Assembly (NCBI GenBank): GCA_947492585.1
Contig: CANLND010000009.1
Coordinates: forward strand, 97,747-161,746
DNA from: an uncultured Paracoccaceae bacterium
GTDB taxonomy: Bacteria; Pseudomonadota; Alphaproteobacteria; Rhodobacterales; Rhodobacteraceae
Length of the DNA: 64,000 bases
Direction: 5' to 3'
A model generated the notes under the pieces. It made no database searches. It was not told the DNA's origin and saw nothing but the letters and a program-made list of their open reading frames with translations. Both the position numbers and the translations under genes were made by a program. Of the stretch, positions 16,271 through 25,574 are shown in pieces (the first letter of the stretch is position 1; every line of letters begins with the position of its first letter).

Positions 16271-17539
16271 TTGCGCCTTCACAACACGTTCTCCCAATAC
16301 GGCAGCGTCGCAAAGGGCTTTCACTGGGCAACTGTCCTTTTGATCTTTGCGACCTTTCCAATTGGCTACTTTGCAAACGGTCTTGCAGAGCAGATCCAAG
16401 CCCCGGAATTCACCGGAGATGCCGGCCTGATCACACGTGCCGCATTTTTGTTTTCGCTCCACAAAACGTTAGGCATTGCCGCACTTGGCACAGCAGCGTT
16501 GCGGGTGCTGTGGACGGTGACACAGACCAAACCGGGCCTGTTACACCCCGACAACGCCCCCGAGGCAATGGCCGCAGAAACCGTGCATTGGTTGCTGTAT
16601 GGGCTGATGCTGATGGTGCCGCTCACCGGGTGGATGCACCATGCGGCATCCACGGGATTTGCACCAATCTGGTGGCCCTTTGGGCAGGGGCTGCCCTTTG
16701 TGCCGCAAACCGAAACGGTTGCAGGTTTCTTTGGCGTTTTGCACTGGCTGATGGTCTGGAGCCTGTTTGCCACCGTTGGGCTGCACATTGCGGGCGCGTT
16801 GAAACACCATATCATTGATCGCGACAGCACCCTCCGCCGGATGCTGCCGTTTGGAGGCCCCACCCCGACGCCGCCGGAACAGACCCACTCCAAAGCGCCG
16901 ATGCTGATTGCCGGCCTCGCCGCGCTGAGTGTCCTGGCTGGCGCACAGGCGCTGGGCGTTTTCGCCGACGGGCACACCCATCATCATGCCGACGGCCACA
17001 GCCATGCGCCACCTGTCAGCGCCCCAATTGCAAAGACCACCGATGCACCGGACAAACAGGGGTGGACGGTCCAAAGCGGCACGCTTGAGATCGAAGTCAC
17101 GCAGCTCGGCGGGTTGGTGCGGGGGCAATTTGAAAATTGGTCAGCGGACATCGATTTCAACGAGCCCTCCGGCCCGGGTGCTGCGGGCGCGGTTGACGTT
17201 GTGATTGATATTACATCGCTGACCTTAGGCAGTGTGACCAGCCAGGCGCTTGGGTCAGATTATTTTGACTCTGCCACCTATCCCACCGCCCGGTTCACCG
17301 CAGATCTCGAAAAAACGGATCAAGGTTATCACGCTATTGGAACCCTGACCATTCGCGACCAAACACACCCTCTGACCCTGCCGTTCACGTTGGAAATCGA
17401 CGGCGACACCGCCAAAATGCAGGGCGCAGCAACCGTGCAACGATTGGATTTCAACATCGGGCAAAGCCAGCCGACCGACGGCACGCTTGGCTTTGATGTG
17501 GGGATCAATGCCACGCTGACTGCGACACGGGCGCACTAA
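16271..17539 (+). CDS. Cytochrome b561-YceI fusion protein
   Basis: This is a 422-residue fusion. A TTG start (AAAAAGGAACGG before it) gives MRLHNTFSQYGSVAKGFHW, the usual b561 N-terminus. An ATG at 16196 would add 25 unlike residues. Residues 10-180 form a four-helix cytochrome b561 domain with heme-ligand-type histidines (His18, His64, and those in the later helices). A further helix (about 210-232) leads into a His-rich linker (HTHHHADGHSHA, 235-246) and a C-terminal YceI domain (about 264-420), predicted periplasmic. YceI folds bind isoprenoids such as quinone. Electron transfer to a lipid-soluble ligand is an inference. Confidence 0.88.
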   Translation: MRLHNTFSQYGSVAKGFHWATVLLIFATFPIGYFANGLAEQIQAPEFTGDAGLITRAAFLFSLHKTLGIAALGTAALRVLWTVTQTKPGLLHPDNAPEAMAAETVHWLLYGLMLMVPLTGWMHHAASTGFAPIWWPFGQGLPFVPQTETVAGFFGVLHWLMVWSLFATVGLHIAGALKHHIIDRDSTLRRMLPFGGPTPTPPEQTHSKAPMLIAGLAALSVLAGAQALGVFADGHTHHHADGHSHAPPVSAPIAKTTDAPDKQGWTVQSGTLEIEVTQLGGLVRGQFENWSADIDFNEPSGPGAAGAVDVVIDITSLTLGSVTSQALGSDYFDSATYPTARFTADLEKTDQGYHAIGTLTIRDQTHPLTLPFTLEIDGDTAKMQGAATVQRLDFNIGQSQPTDGTLGFDVGINATLTATRAH

Positions 17540-17567
17540 GTTGCGATCCAAATAAGGCGGGGCAAAC

Positions 17568-17593
17568 TCGAGGGTGCCACACGGCACCCTCGA
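17568..17593 (+). terminator. Hairpin after cytochrome b561-YceI gene
   Basis: TCGAGGGTGCC / GGCACCCTCGA is an 11-bp perfect stem with a 4-base ACAC loop, 28 bp after the stop. There is no T run, so it is a weak terminator or an mRNA 3' stabiliser. Confidence 0.5.
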
Positions 17594-17700
17594 AACGCAG
17601 CCCTTGCCCAACGCGTTCGGTGACGACAGGCCTCACCTGCATCTTGTTTCCCCCAAGGGACCACGCGAATTTCTCATATATTTCTAACGCAAAACGACAA

Positions 17701-17727
17701 ACCGCCGCCCGGGCTCCGGGCGGCGGT
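17701..17727 (-). terminator. YceI gene terminator
   Basis: ACCGCCGCCCGG / CCGGGCGGCGGT is a 12-bp stem with a 3-base loop, 25 bp after the minus-strand YceI gene. The minus side continues TTTGTCGTTTTGCG. Confidence 0.7.
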
Positions 17728-17752
17728 CGATCAGAACAGCAGTTCTATTGAT

Positions 17753-18328
17753 TTATTCAGCCTTCATGGCCTCAATCGAGATCATCACCTCAACTTCGTC
17801 GCTGACGAAGGGTGCGAACTGGCCCAGATTGTACTCAGAGCGCACAAGGGTTGTGGTTGCGTTAAAGCCTGCCCATGGTTTTTTGGCCATCGGATGCTCA
17901 CCAATCTGGTTCAGGGTGGCGTCCAGAACCACAGCTTTTGTGACGCCATTCAGGGTCAGATCGCCGGTGATCTTTGCGGTGCTATCGCCGGTGACTTCGA
18001 TACCGGTGGATGTGAATGAAATGGTTTCATCATCGGTTGCGTCAAAGAAGTCTTTTGACATGAAGTGGTTCAGGCGACCTTCCCAACCCGTGAACATCGA
18101 GCTGAGCGGCATGGACACCGAAACAGAAGAGGCCGCAGGATTTTCCTGATCAAAAGCGATGTCACCCTCAAAGCCAGAGAACATGCCCCAGGTGGTTGAG
18201 AAACCGAGGTGGTTGTAGCTAAAGACGATCTGGCTGTGGCTGGCGTCCAGAACATATTTTTCAGCGGACGCAAACGCCGTGGTGGCGGTAGATGCGATCA
18301 AGGCAGCGGCTAGCAATGCGCGTTTCAT
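17753..18328 (-). CDS. YceI family periplasmic protein
   Basis: This is a 191-residue secreted lipocalin-like protein. The start is MKRALLAAALIASTATTAFA, a clean signal peptide cleaved around residue 20-22. GGAG lies eight bases upstream. The mature part starts YVLDASHSQIVFSYNHLGFS and has the YceI strand pattern, including TFDATLNQ-like VVLDATLNQIGEHP and MISIEAMKAE. YceI proteins bind polyprenyl lipids in the periplasm. It is convergent with the b561-YceI fusion and has the same fold, so the two may handle related ligands. Confidence 0.92.
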   Translation of the reverse strand: MKRALLAAALIASTATTAFASAEKYVLDASHSQIVFSYNHLGFSTTWGMFSGFEGDIAFDQENPAASSVSVSMPLSSMFTGWEGRLNHFMSKDFFDATDDETISFTSTGIEVTGDSTAKITGDLTLNGVTKAVVLDATLNQIGEHPMAKKPWAGFNATTTLVRSEYNLGQFAPFVSDEVEVMISIEAMKAE

Positions 18329-18484
18329 AGAACAGGCTCCGTATGATTTCAATGTGTTGCAGCTTCAAGATGACACTGTCCTGATCAAAATAAAGCCCGT
18401 ATTTTCCAACATAGTCTGTTCCGTGATGAACAGTAACACAAACCAATGATATTACGCATTTTTCACGAACCTGTGAGGGGTTAT

Positions 18485-19003
18485 TCAAGCGTGAATTGGC
18501 ACCACTCCGCGCAACTGCTGTTGTAACATCATACGCGCCTTGCTGCGGCTGAGCGGCAAAGTCAGGAGAATGCTGCCATCGGCCTCAAGAACATCCACAT
18601 GATCCTCCCGCAGACGGACGCCGCCGATACTGTCAAATGAACGTTGCAACAAGATGCGAGATTGCCCGCCTGCGCCCGGTTTGATCACACGCAGCTCGCG
18701 GCGTTTGGGGTCGAGACGGACTTCGGGCGCCTTGCCCGGATCCTCCAGCGTCAGCAACACCACCGCAAAACACACAGACGCAAGGCTAAGCCCGGCCTTT
18801 ATGGTGCTCAACTCGGGATCCGCATGGCCCAGATCAATCACCCAAATAGCGGCGCCTGCAAGTCCCAGCATCACGCCAACCGCGCGACACATCATCAATC
18901 TCAGCACAATATTTGGCTGAAACTCCACCGCAAAACGATATCGGTGCAATGCAGCATTGCGCCCAAAATCCTTCCATCGGCTTTCAAAGTCTGTCATCGA
19001 CAT
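18485..19003 (-). CDS. Conserved hypothetical two-helix membrane protein
   Basis: This 172-residue protein starts at MSMTDFESRWKDFGRN. A short N-terminal cytoplasmic part is followed by two hydrophobic helices (about 38-60 VGVMLGLAGAAIWVIDL and 70-85 LSLASVCFAVVLLTL) and a C-terminal soluble part with beta-strand-like RELRVIK and SILLTLPLSRSKARMMLQQQL. I do not recognise a named family. It is likely a small PH-like membrane protein. The layout hints at a PH-like domain after two helices, but that is a guess. Confidence 0.65.
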   Translation of the reverse strand: MSMTDFESRWKDFGRNAALHRYRFAVEFQPNIVLRLMMCRAVGVMLGLAGAAIWVIDLGHADPELSTIKAGLSLASVCFAVVLLTLEDPGKAPEVRLDPKRRELRVIKPGAGGQSRILLQRSFDSIGGVRLREDHVDVLEADGSILLTLPLSRSKARMMLQQQLRGVVPIHA

Positions 19004-19372
19004 GGCCCTGTCCCCTTCTGGCTGACGCGTTATTTTTCGTTGTCGTTTCACGATCAATTAACTCTGACAATGGGCCGGTAATTGCGACCCAAATGGGGCG
19101 CAGCCATGGCGATATGCGGAAAAGTCGCGCAGATTTTGTGATGCGACGCCCGCCAGACGGCGCACAATCAGGTCTGGCGAATGGGCTATTCTGGACCCGT
19201 TCCCGACATCTGTTTTTGGGGGCCTCACTTCGCGCTTGCGAAACGGTGCAAAGCCTGTATATGGGACCAACCTTCCGTCCAAATATCGATCCGCGCAGAC
19301 TCTCGTGGTGGGGCCTCGGAAGGTTTAACTGCCCTGCCTATGAAATGCGCCTTGAAACAAACAGGAGTTCAC
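19004..19372. promoter_or_regulatory. Intergenic region upstream of rpsF
   Basis: This 369-bp region contains no credible gene. It must carry the promoter and 5' leader of the ribosomal protein operon. The leader is GC-rich. I could not identify the S6:S18-binding leader motif with confidence. Confidence 0.45.
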
Positions 19373-19726
19373 ATGCCCCTTTATGAGCATGTAATGATTG
19401 CGCGTCAGGACCTGTCCAACTCGCAAGCAGAAAGCCTCGTCGAACATTTCGGCACCGTACTGGCAGACAACGGCGGCAACGTTGTTGAAAGCGAGTATTG
19501 GGGTGTCAAGACGATGGCCTACAAGATCAACAAAAACCGCAAGGGCCACTACGCCTTTCTGAAGTCGGATGCGCCTGCAACCGCCGTTCAGGAAATGGAA
19601 CGCCTGATGCGCCTGCATGATGACGTGATGCGCGTTCTGACCATCAAGGTCGACGAGCACGCCGAAGGCCCCTCGGTCCAGATGCAGAAACGTGACGAAC
19701 GCGACAACCGTCGCGAGCGCCGCTGA
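19373..19726 (+). CDS. rpsF: Small ribosomal subunit protein bS6
   Basis: This 117-residue protein is MPLYEHVMIARQDLS..., with the S6 core YWGVKTMAYKINKNRKGHYAFL and a basic, Arg-rich C-terminal tail (ERDNRRERR). AGGAG precedes the start. A longer frame upstream is not supported. S6 forms a pair with S18 on the 30S platform. It is the first gene of rpsF-rpsR-rplI. Confidence 0.98.
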   Translation: MPLYEHVMIARQDLSNSQAESLVEHFGTVLADNGGNVVESEYWGVKTMAYKINKNRKGHYAFLKSDAPATAVQEMERLMRLHDDVMRVLTIKVDEHAEGPSVQMQKRDERDNRRERR

Positions 19727-19754
19727 TCTAAGCTTGAGAAAAGGACGCTAAACC

Positions 19755-19982
19755 ATGGCTGCAAAACCATTTTTCCGCCGTCGCAAAGTTTGCCCCTTCT
19801 CGGGCGACAACGCACCGTCGATCGATTACAAAGACACCCGTCTTCTGCAACGCTACATCTCTGAGCGTGGCAAAATCGTTCCATCGCGTATCACTGCCGT
19901 TTCGGCAAAAAAGCAGCGTGAACTGGCCCGTGCTATCAAGCGCGCCCGCTTCCTCGCCCTGCTGCCCTACGCCGTTAAGTAA
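19755..19982 (+). CDS. rpsR: Small ribosomal subunit protein bS18
   Basis: This 75-residue basic protein has [12 protein letters not shown] (residues 5-16), [22 protein letters not shown] and [19 protein letters not shown], all typical of bS18. It lies 28 bp after rpsF, with AAAGGA upstream of the ATG. Confidence 0.98.
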   Translation: MAAKPFFRRRKVCPFSGDNAPSIDYKDTRLLQRYISERGKIVPSRITAVSAKKQRELARAIKRARFLALLPYAVK

Positions 19983-19995
19983 GGAGACCTGATCA

Positions 19996-20607
19996 ATGCA
20001 AGTTATCCTTCTGGAACGTGTGGCCAAACTGGGCCAAATGGGTGAAATCGTAGACGTCAAAGCTGGCTACGCACGCAACTTCCTCCTGCCCCAAGGCAAG
20101 GCGAAGACCGCGTCGACCGCCAACCTGGCTGCTTTTGAAGCCCAGAAAGCGCAGCTTGAAGCGCGCAACCTGGAAACCAAAAAAGAAGCAGAAGCTCTGG
20201 CAGAGAAGCTCGACGGACAACAGTTCATCGTGATTCGCTCCGCCTCGGACGCTGGCGCTCTGTACGGTTCCGTCACACCTCGTGACGCGGCAGAGGCTGC
20301 AACCGCAGCAGGCTTCACCGTTGACAAGAAACAGGTTGCCCTGATCGCTCCGATCAAAGACCTGGGTCTGCACGCGGTTTCCGTCATCCTGCACCCTGAA
20401 GTTCAAGTTGAAATTCAGATGAACGTTGCACGTTCTGAAGAAGAAGCTGAACTGCAGGCGTCTGGTAAATCGATCCAAGAGCTGGCCGCGGAAGAAGAAG
20501 CCGCAGCTGAGTTCGAGATCGCTGAACTGTTCGACGACATCGGCAGCGCCGCGTCTGACGACGATGACGACGCTCCCGCAGCTGAAGCACCCGCAGAAGA
20601 AGAGTAA
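19996..20607 (+). CDS. rplI: Large ribosomal subunit protein bL9
   Basis: This 203-residue protein begins [22 protein letters not shown] and has the hinge [13 protein letters not shown]. The C-terminal domain has [13 protein letters not shown]. The protein ends in a long acidic tail rich in Glu/Asp/Ala (about residues 165-203), longer than in E. coli bL9 (149 residues) but seen in many Rhodobacterales. AAGGAGA precedes the ATG. It is the third gene of the operon, followed by a strong terminator. Confidence 0.98.
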   Translation: MQVILLERVAKLGQMGEIVDVKAGYARNFLLPQGKAKTASTANLAAFEAQKAQLEARNLETKKEAEALAEKLDGQQFIVIRSASDAGALYGSVTPRDAAEAATAAGFTVDKKQVALIAPIKDLGLHAVSVILHPEVQVEIQMNVARSEEEAELQASGKSIQELAAEEEAAAEFEIAELFDDIGSAASDDDDDAPAAEAPAEEE

Positions 20608-20645
20608 GCCCTTATTGGGCTTAGGATTTTTCCTGCTGAACATAG

Positions 20646-20677
20646 AAAAGGCCGCTCCTGAATGGGCGGCCTTTTTT
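20646..20677 (+). terminator. rplI operon terminator
   Basis: AAAAGGCCGCTC / GGGCGGCCTTTTTT forms a stem with a short loop followed by a T run. It ends the rpsF-rpsR-rplI operon. Confidence 0.9.
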
Positions 20678-20792
20678 GATGCTGTCGTCTGATGGGTGGC
20701 ATTGGCTCTCTGCCCTCAGATCTTTTTCCTTTTGGCGGGTCATGTCGGCTGGGGCGGTCAGAACACCTACCGCCCCTTGAATGTGACCCTGT

Positions 20793-22337
20793 TCAGAGCC
20801 GGATGCCAAGGCTGTGTAAGATCGGCAATTTCTGGTCCTGAAAACGCGTGGCGTTCAGGACGAGTTCCGCCAAATTTTCATCATCACTTTGCAGGATTTT
20901 ACCGCCACGCAAGAGCCGCTGCCCTTGTGGGGCGAGAATGGTCCACGCCAGTTCGGCCCACTCCTGCGGTGTTTGCAAACCCTCGGCAAGGGCCAACAAA
21001 AACAGTTGTTCAAAACGATCAACCGCATGGCCGCTGCCCGTCACCGGTGAGGCGAGAAAGCGCAGGGTCTCGCTGTCTTCGGCACGGGTGCAGATGGCGC
21101 GATTTAGGCTGGCACACTGCGCCGCGCGGGCATCATACCCCTCCTGCGGTAAGGCGGGGCTGATCACGCCTTCGCCGATCAGGATCCGCAACAGGCGCAG
21201 AATGTCGCCCCAGCTTTGCGCCCCAAACACGCCTGCGCCCAGCAGATCCTTGACCGACACCGGGCCATCTCGCAACGCGTCCAGAACCGGGCGCAGCACG
21301 GCCTCGTCCAATGTAACAGCCCCTTGCCGCCACATGATCGCCAACGGGTCGTCGGTGATGTGACGGGTCAGCACCAGCCGCGTGTTAAACCAGCCCCCAA
21401 CCGCGCTGCGTTCCGTATGCGGCACCTCGCCCTTGCGGTACAGATCACAGCGAAACTGCTCATTCACCATAATGTCGCGCAGCGCTTCACGGCGCACCGG
21501 GTCACGCTCGTCGGTCAGCATTGCCGCCTGTTCAGTTGTGACGCAAATATCATCTACCTGATCCAACGTGTTGCAAGGGCCGATAAATTTCAGCTTCGCC
21601 CCTCCGAGTTCCGCAGCCACATCTTCAAAATGGAACGGTGTCCAGTCGCGGTTTAGGTATTCATGGGCCACATAGTTATGCGGCATGGACCCCATCTGTT
21701 TCAGGCGTTTGCGCACCGCGCGGTTGCCACTGAAATACCCCGCCTGCGCGGCCTCCAGTTTGCGCGCAAAGGCGATGGCATTGTCGATACGTTCAGACGG
21801 CGTGCCTGTTTCCAACGCAGCGCGGCTGGAAATCAACCGCCGCAACGGCAAGGCAGACGCCCAGCCCGGCAAGGTGTTGTAGCTGACATAGACCAGCCCG
21901 CCGGGTTTCAGATGACTGGCGATAAAGCGCAAAATGTGTTGACGATTTTCCGACGACACCCAGCTGAAAATCCCGTGCATCGCAATCACATCGAACTGGC
22001 GCGGCAAATCGGGTTCATCGGCAAACGTGTCAAAGGACTGCTCGTAAAAGCTGACGTTGGTCAGCCCCGCTTCGGCCGCAAGCGCCTGCGCCCCAGCAAT
22101 GTGCGAGGGGTTAAAGTCCATCGCGTGAAACTCAATATGGGGATTGGCCGCAGCCAACAGATTGGTGGTGACCCCCTGCCCGCAGCCCAGCTCACAATAG
22201 TTGAGGTTGGGAGAATTCAGCCCATGCTTCTGCCCGCTCGACAGCGCACAAAGCGCCAAATGCGAGGGGGACAGTTCCTTGTAGAAATCATGGGTATAGT
22301 CAACGTCGGCCATATAGCCGGAGGTCCAATCAGTCAC
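20793..22337 (-). CDS. Class I SAM methyltransferase with regulatory domain
   Basis: This is a 514-residue protein. Residues about 40-160 form a class I S-adenosylmethionine-dependent methyltransferase fold: motif I ELGCGQG (about 49-55), AMDFNP, then VIAMHGIFSWV and LKPGGLVYVSYN. The following region (from about 200, FSGNRAVRKRLKQMG, NYVAHEYLNRDW) matches the methyltransferase regulatory domain. A C-terminal helical region ends LPILHSLGIRL. Family members may methylate lysines on surface proteins. The substrate here is unknown. Confidence 0.85.
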   Translation of the reverse strand: MTDWTSGYMADVDYTHDFYKELSPSHLALCALSSGQKHGLNSPNLNYCELGCGQGVTTNLLAAANPHIEFHAMDFNPSHIAGAQALAAEAGLTNVSFYEQSFDTFADEPDLPRQFDVIAMHGIFSWVSSENRQHILRFIASHLKPGGLVYVSYNTLPGWASALPLRRLISSRAALETGTPSERIDNAIAFARKLEAAQAGYFSGNRAVRKRLKQMGSMPHNYVAHEYLNRDWTPFHFEDVAAELGGAKLKFIGPCNTLDQVDDICVTTEQAAMLTDERDPVRREALRDIMVNEQFRCDLYRKGEVPHTERSAVGGWFNTRLVLTRHITDDPLAIMWRQGAVTLDEAVLRPVLDALRDGPVSVKDLLGAGVFGAQSWGDILRLLRILIGEGVISPALPQEGYDARAAQCASLNRAICTRAEDSETLRFLASPVTGSGHAVDRFEQLFLLALAEGLQTPQEWAELAWTILAPQGQRLLRGGKILQSDDENLAELVLNATRFQDQKLPILHSLGIRL

Positions 22338-22837
22338 GTATTTAGCCTGTGTGTTGCATTCTGCTCCTGCACCTCATGGGTGCGTCAGATACCCTACTGA
22401 CAACAGAGTTAACGGAGCGTGAAAGGGGCGCCCAGAGCAGATGAGATTTCCGTGATCACCCCCGGAATTTGAAACAGGCCGCCTAAGCAGGCTGAATGTC
22501 ATCGGCCGGATGGTCGGCCACACATGTGAAAGAGATGTTCGGAGGAGACCACTGGAATGGGAAACAGACATGGTCTCCTCCTGTGGCAGTCCTACAAGAG
22601 GCTATCAGCAGAACCGGCCCTTGGGGGGGGGGAAGTGCCTCGGTCTTCGCAGACAATTTGCGACATTGTGGGGAAATTAACAAATCCTTAGAAAAAGCAA
22701 TTAAGCTAAAATTTGCTCAAATCTTTAAAATCGGTGGGGGTCCGCCGACGCTGCTTTTCCCCCTTAGACCGCCGCCCGCGCTGACCTAGTTTGAAGAACA
22801 GCAGCCCCACAGGTTGCGGATTTATCTGGAGATCCAT
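22338..22837. other. Intergenic region with 11-bp inverted repeat
   Basis: I see no convincing gene in this 500-bp stretch. It holds a perfect inverted repeat, GGAGGAGACCA (22541-22551) and TGGTCTCCTCC (22571-22581), with a 19-base spacer, a ten-base G tract near 22622-22631, and an AT-rich segment (about 22675-22735) that probably contains the promoter of the downstream lipoprotein gene. Confidence 0.55.
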
Positions 22838-23311
22838 TTGAAACGCAGAACTTTTCTGGCCATGCTCAGCTGGCCCCTGGTTGTCACCGCCTGCGGTGCA
22901 AAGGCGCCGGCTGAAACCCCCGCTCCGGTCTATGCCCCGCCCCTGTTTCCAAATGAAACACCTGAGCTGCGCAAAAAGATCAACCATTGGGCGGATTTCT
23001 ACGAGGTGCCGCGCAGTCTCGTGCACAAATTGGCAATACGGGAAAGCACGCATCGCCCACATGCGATCAACCGGCCCTATTATGGGTTGCTACAGATCTT
23101 GCCCGCGACGGCGCGTTCCATGGGGTTTGACGGTGCTCCCCAGGACCTGTTGGATGCCGACACCAATTTACAGTTCGCGGTCAGATATTTGCGTGGTGCA
23201 TGGTTGTTGTCAGACGGGGACGAAGCGACAGCGATTAAACATTATTCACGTGGCTACTGGCACGAAGCCAAACGTCGCGGAATGCTGAAAGAGACCGGTC
23301 TGGTCCCTTGA
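22838..23311 (+). CDS. Lytic transglycosylase (SLT) lipoprotein
   Basis: This 157-residue protein is read from a TTG with GGAG six bases upstream. That start gives MKRRTFLAMLSWPLVVTACG with a lipobox V-T-A-C, so the mature protein is lipid-anchored. A TTG at 22814 is the alternative. The C-terminal domain is SLT-type: LAIRESTHRPHAINRPYYGLLQI (the Glu in RES is the catalytic candidate), ATARSMGF and AVRYLRGAW. It is short for the family, a minimal catalytic domain. Confidence 0.88.
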   Translation: MKRRTFLAMLSWPLVVTACGAKAPAETPAPVYAPPLFPNETPELRKKINHWADFYEVPRSLVHKLAIRESTHRPHAINRPYYGLLQILPATARSMGFDGAPQDLLDADTNLQFAVRYLRGAWLLSDGDEATAIKHYSRGYWHEAKRRGMLKETGLVP

Positions 23312-23424
23312 CCCTATCGTGGCTTAAAGAGACAGTATTAAAATCAAACGTCTGCGCCGGGGCTGTCATCGGGCGACCGCGCAGACTGACCAAGTGATAA
23401 TATTTCTCAAGACTGGAGCCTATC

Positions 23425-25383
23425 ATGCCCATTCAACTTGACCGTCGGTCTTTTCTTGCCGGCACCGCTGGTCTCATTGCGCTGCATCCGTTTTCCGTTC
23501 AGGCCGCAACCAATCAGGTGCACCTGCGCCTGATGGAAACCACTGATCTGCACGTGCATGTTTTTCCTTATGATTATTACGCTGACAAACCCCGTGATAC
23601 CGTGGGTCTGGCCCGCACCGCGTCGATCGTAAAAGACATCCGTGCCGAGGCAACCAATTCACTGCTGCTGGACAATGGTGACTTTTTGCAGGGCAACCCG
23701 ATGGGCGACTACATCGCCTATGAAAAGGGCCTAAAGGAAGGCGACACCCACCCGGTGATCGCTGCCATGAACACTGTCGGCTTTGATGCCTCCACCTTGG
23801 GCAACCATGAATTCAACTACGGTCTAGAGTTTCTGGGCAAAGCGCTGGCTGGCGCGCAGTTCCCTGTTGTCTGTGCCAACATCGCCAAAGAAACCGGTGC
23901 CACCCCGCGCGACGATAAAACCCTGCTGAAACCATATGTGATCATGGAACGCACCGTCACCGACGGCGCTGGCAACCAGCACATGATCAAGGTGGGCCTG
24001 ATTGGCTTTGTGCCTCCACAGGTTATGAACTGGGACCGCCGCCATCTGGAAGGCAATGTGCAGGCGCGCGACATTCTGGAATGTGCCCGTGCCTATGTAC
24101 CTGAAATGAAGGAAAAAGGCGCGGACATCATCATCGCGCTGTCGCATTCCGGCATTGGCGAGGCGAACGAAACCGAGGGCATGGAAAACGCATCCGTACC
24201 GCTGGCCGCGGTCGAGGGCATTGATGCCATCATGACCGGACACTCGCACCTTGTGTTCCCGTCTTCCAAATACGCCGATTTCGCCGGTGTCGACGCCGAC
24301 ACAGGCACCATCCACGGCAAGCCTGCTACTATGGGCGGCTACTGGGGCAGCCACATGGGTCTGATCGACCTGATGCTAGAGCGTGACGGCAACGGCTGGC
24401 GCGTTGTGGGTCACGCCTCCGAAGCGCGCCCAATCTCGAAACGCAACGAGGACCGCTCAACCACTGCGCTCGTCGAGAGTGCCGCCCCCGTACTGGCCGC
24501 GGCTCAGGCCGATCACGACGCCACTCTGGCCTATGTGCGCCGCGCCGTCGGCAAAACCGACGCTCCACTCCACAGCTATTTCGCGCTGGTGGCGGATGAT
24601 CCCTCGGTGCAAATCGTGTCCATCGCGCAAACATGGTACATTCAACAGATGTTGAAAGGGACTGAGCACGAAGGTCTGCCCATTCTGTCGGCCGCAGCTC
24701 CGTTTAAGGCCGGCGGCCGTGGCGGTCCTGAATACTACACCGACGTGCCAAAAGGATCCGTTGCAATCAAGAACGTTGCCGATCTGTATCTCTACCCCAA
24801 CACAGTGCGTGCGGTGCGCGTGACGGGTCAGCAGGTCAAGGGCTGGCTGGAACGCTCCGCAGGGGCCTTTAATCAGATCGAAGCAGGTAAAGATGATCAG
24901 CTGCTGCTGAACGAAGACTTCCGCTCGTACAACTTTGATGTGATCGATGGTGTCACTTATGAAATCGACCTGTCGCAACCGTCGATGTTTGGGCCCAAAG
25001 GCGAGCTTGTGAACGCAGATGCCAACCGTATCGTGAACCTGATGTTCAATGGGGCGCCTTTGGACATGGATGCGGAGTTCATCATCGCCACCAACAACTA
25101 CCGCGCCAGCGGGGGCGGAAAGTTCCCCGGCGCGCTGGGCGACACCATTGTGTTTGAAGGCCCCGACACCAACCGCGACGTCATCGTGCGGTACATCGTC
25201 GAAAAAGGCACCATCAGCCCGCGCGCAGACGCAAACTGGAGGTTCGCCCCGCTGCCCGGCACCAGTGTGCTGTTCGACACCGGCCCAAAGGCCGCAGCCT
25301 ATGCAGACAGTGTACCGGGTGTTTCCATTGCACCAGCGGGCGACGGCCCCGACGGTTTCGCGCGGTTCAAGATCTCTCTTTAA
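23425..25383 (+). CDS. cpdB: 2',3'-cyclic-nucleotide 2'-phosphodiesterase/3'-nucleotidase
   Basis: This 652-residue periplasmic bifunctional enzyme degrades cyclic nucleotides and 3'-nucleotides to release phosphate. The N-terminus has a twin-arginine signal (DRRSFLAG). The metallophosphatase motifs follow: ETTDLHVHVFPYDYY (metal Asp/His), DNGDFLQGNP, GNHEFNYG and GHSHL. The C-terminal 5'-nucleotidase domain has NYRASGGGKFPG and YTDVPKG. The length is normal. A strong terminator follows. Confidence 0.95.
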   Translation: MPIQLDRRSFLAGTAGLIALHPFSVQAATNQVHLRLMETTDLHVHVFPYDYYADKPRDTVGLARTASIVKDIRAEATNSLLLDNGDFLQGNPMGDYIAYEKGLKEGDTHPVIAAMNTVGFDASTLGNHEFNYGLEFLGKALAGAQFPVVCANIAKETGATPRDDKTLLKPYVIMERTVTDGAGNQHMIKVGLIGFVPPQVMNWDRRHLEGNVQARDILECARAYVPEMKEKGADIIIALSHSGIGEANETEGMENASVPLAAVEGIDAIMTGHSHLVFPSSKYADFAGVDADTGTIHGKPATMGGYWGSHMGLIDLMLERDGNGWRVVGHASEARPISKRNEDRSTTALVESAAPVLAAAQADHDATLAYVRRAVGKTDAPLHSYFALVADDPSVQIVSIAQTWYIQQMLKGTEHEGLPILSAAAPFKAGGRGGPEYYTDVPKGSVAIKNVADLYLYPNTVRAVRVTGQQVKGWLERSAGAFNQIEAGKDDQLLLNEDFRSYNFDVIDGVTYEIDLSQPSMFGPKGELVNADANRIVNLMFNGAPLDMDAEFIIATNNYRASGGGKFPGALGDTIVFEGPDTNRDVIVRYIVEKGTISPRADANWRFAPLPGTSVLFDTGPKAAAYADSVPGVSIAPAGDGPDGFARFKISL

Positions 25384-25405
25384 GCGCATTAAACATGACA
25401 ACCTT

Positions 25406-25434
25406 AGCCGCTCCCGATTGGGGGCGGCTTTTTT
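25406..25434 (+). terminator. cpdB terminator
   Basis: AGCCGCTCCC / GGGGGCGGCT is a 10-bp stem with a GATT loop, followed by TTTTTT, 23 bp after the stop. Confidence 0.9.
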
Positions 25435-25574
25435 GTTTCTGTCCCTTGGCCAGACCATGGGTGGATTGGGGGTCCTAAATACTCCCGCTAGGAGTCAGTA
25501 AATATTTACCACTCCCCCTTAGGTTGCTTTGGTCTGATTTCTTCGCCATGCAGTTCCAGCCAACGAGTGACCAC

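Noticed and set aside
19308..19372. Possible S6:S18-binding leader before rpsF
   Set aside because: I could not find the conserved bulge sequence or a convincing structure, so I list only an ordinary leader.
22496..22789. Plus-strand frame of 97 codons in the gap before the lipoprotein gene
   Set aside because: It covers the inverted repeat, a G tract and the AT-rich promoter zone and has no homologue I recognise.
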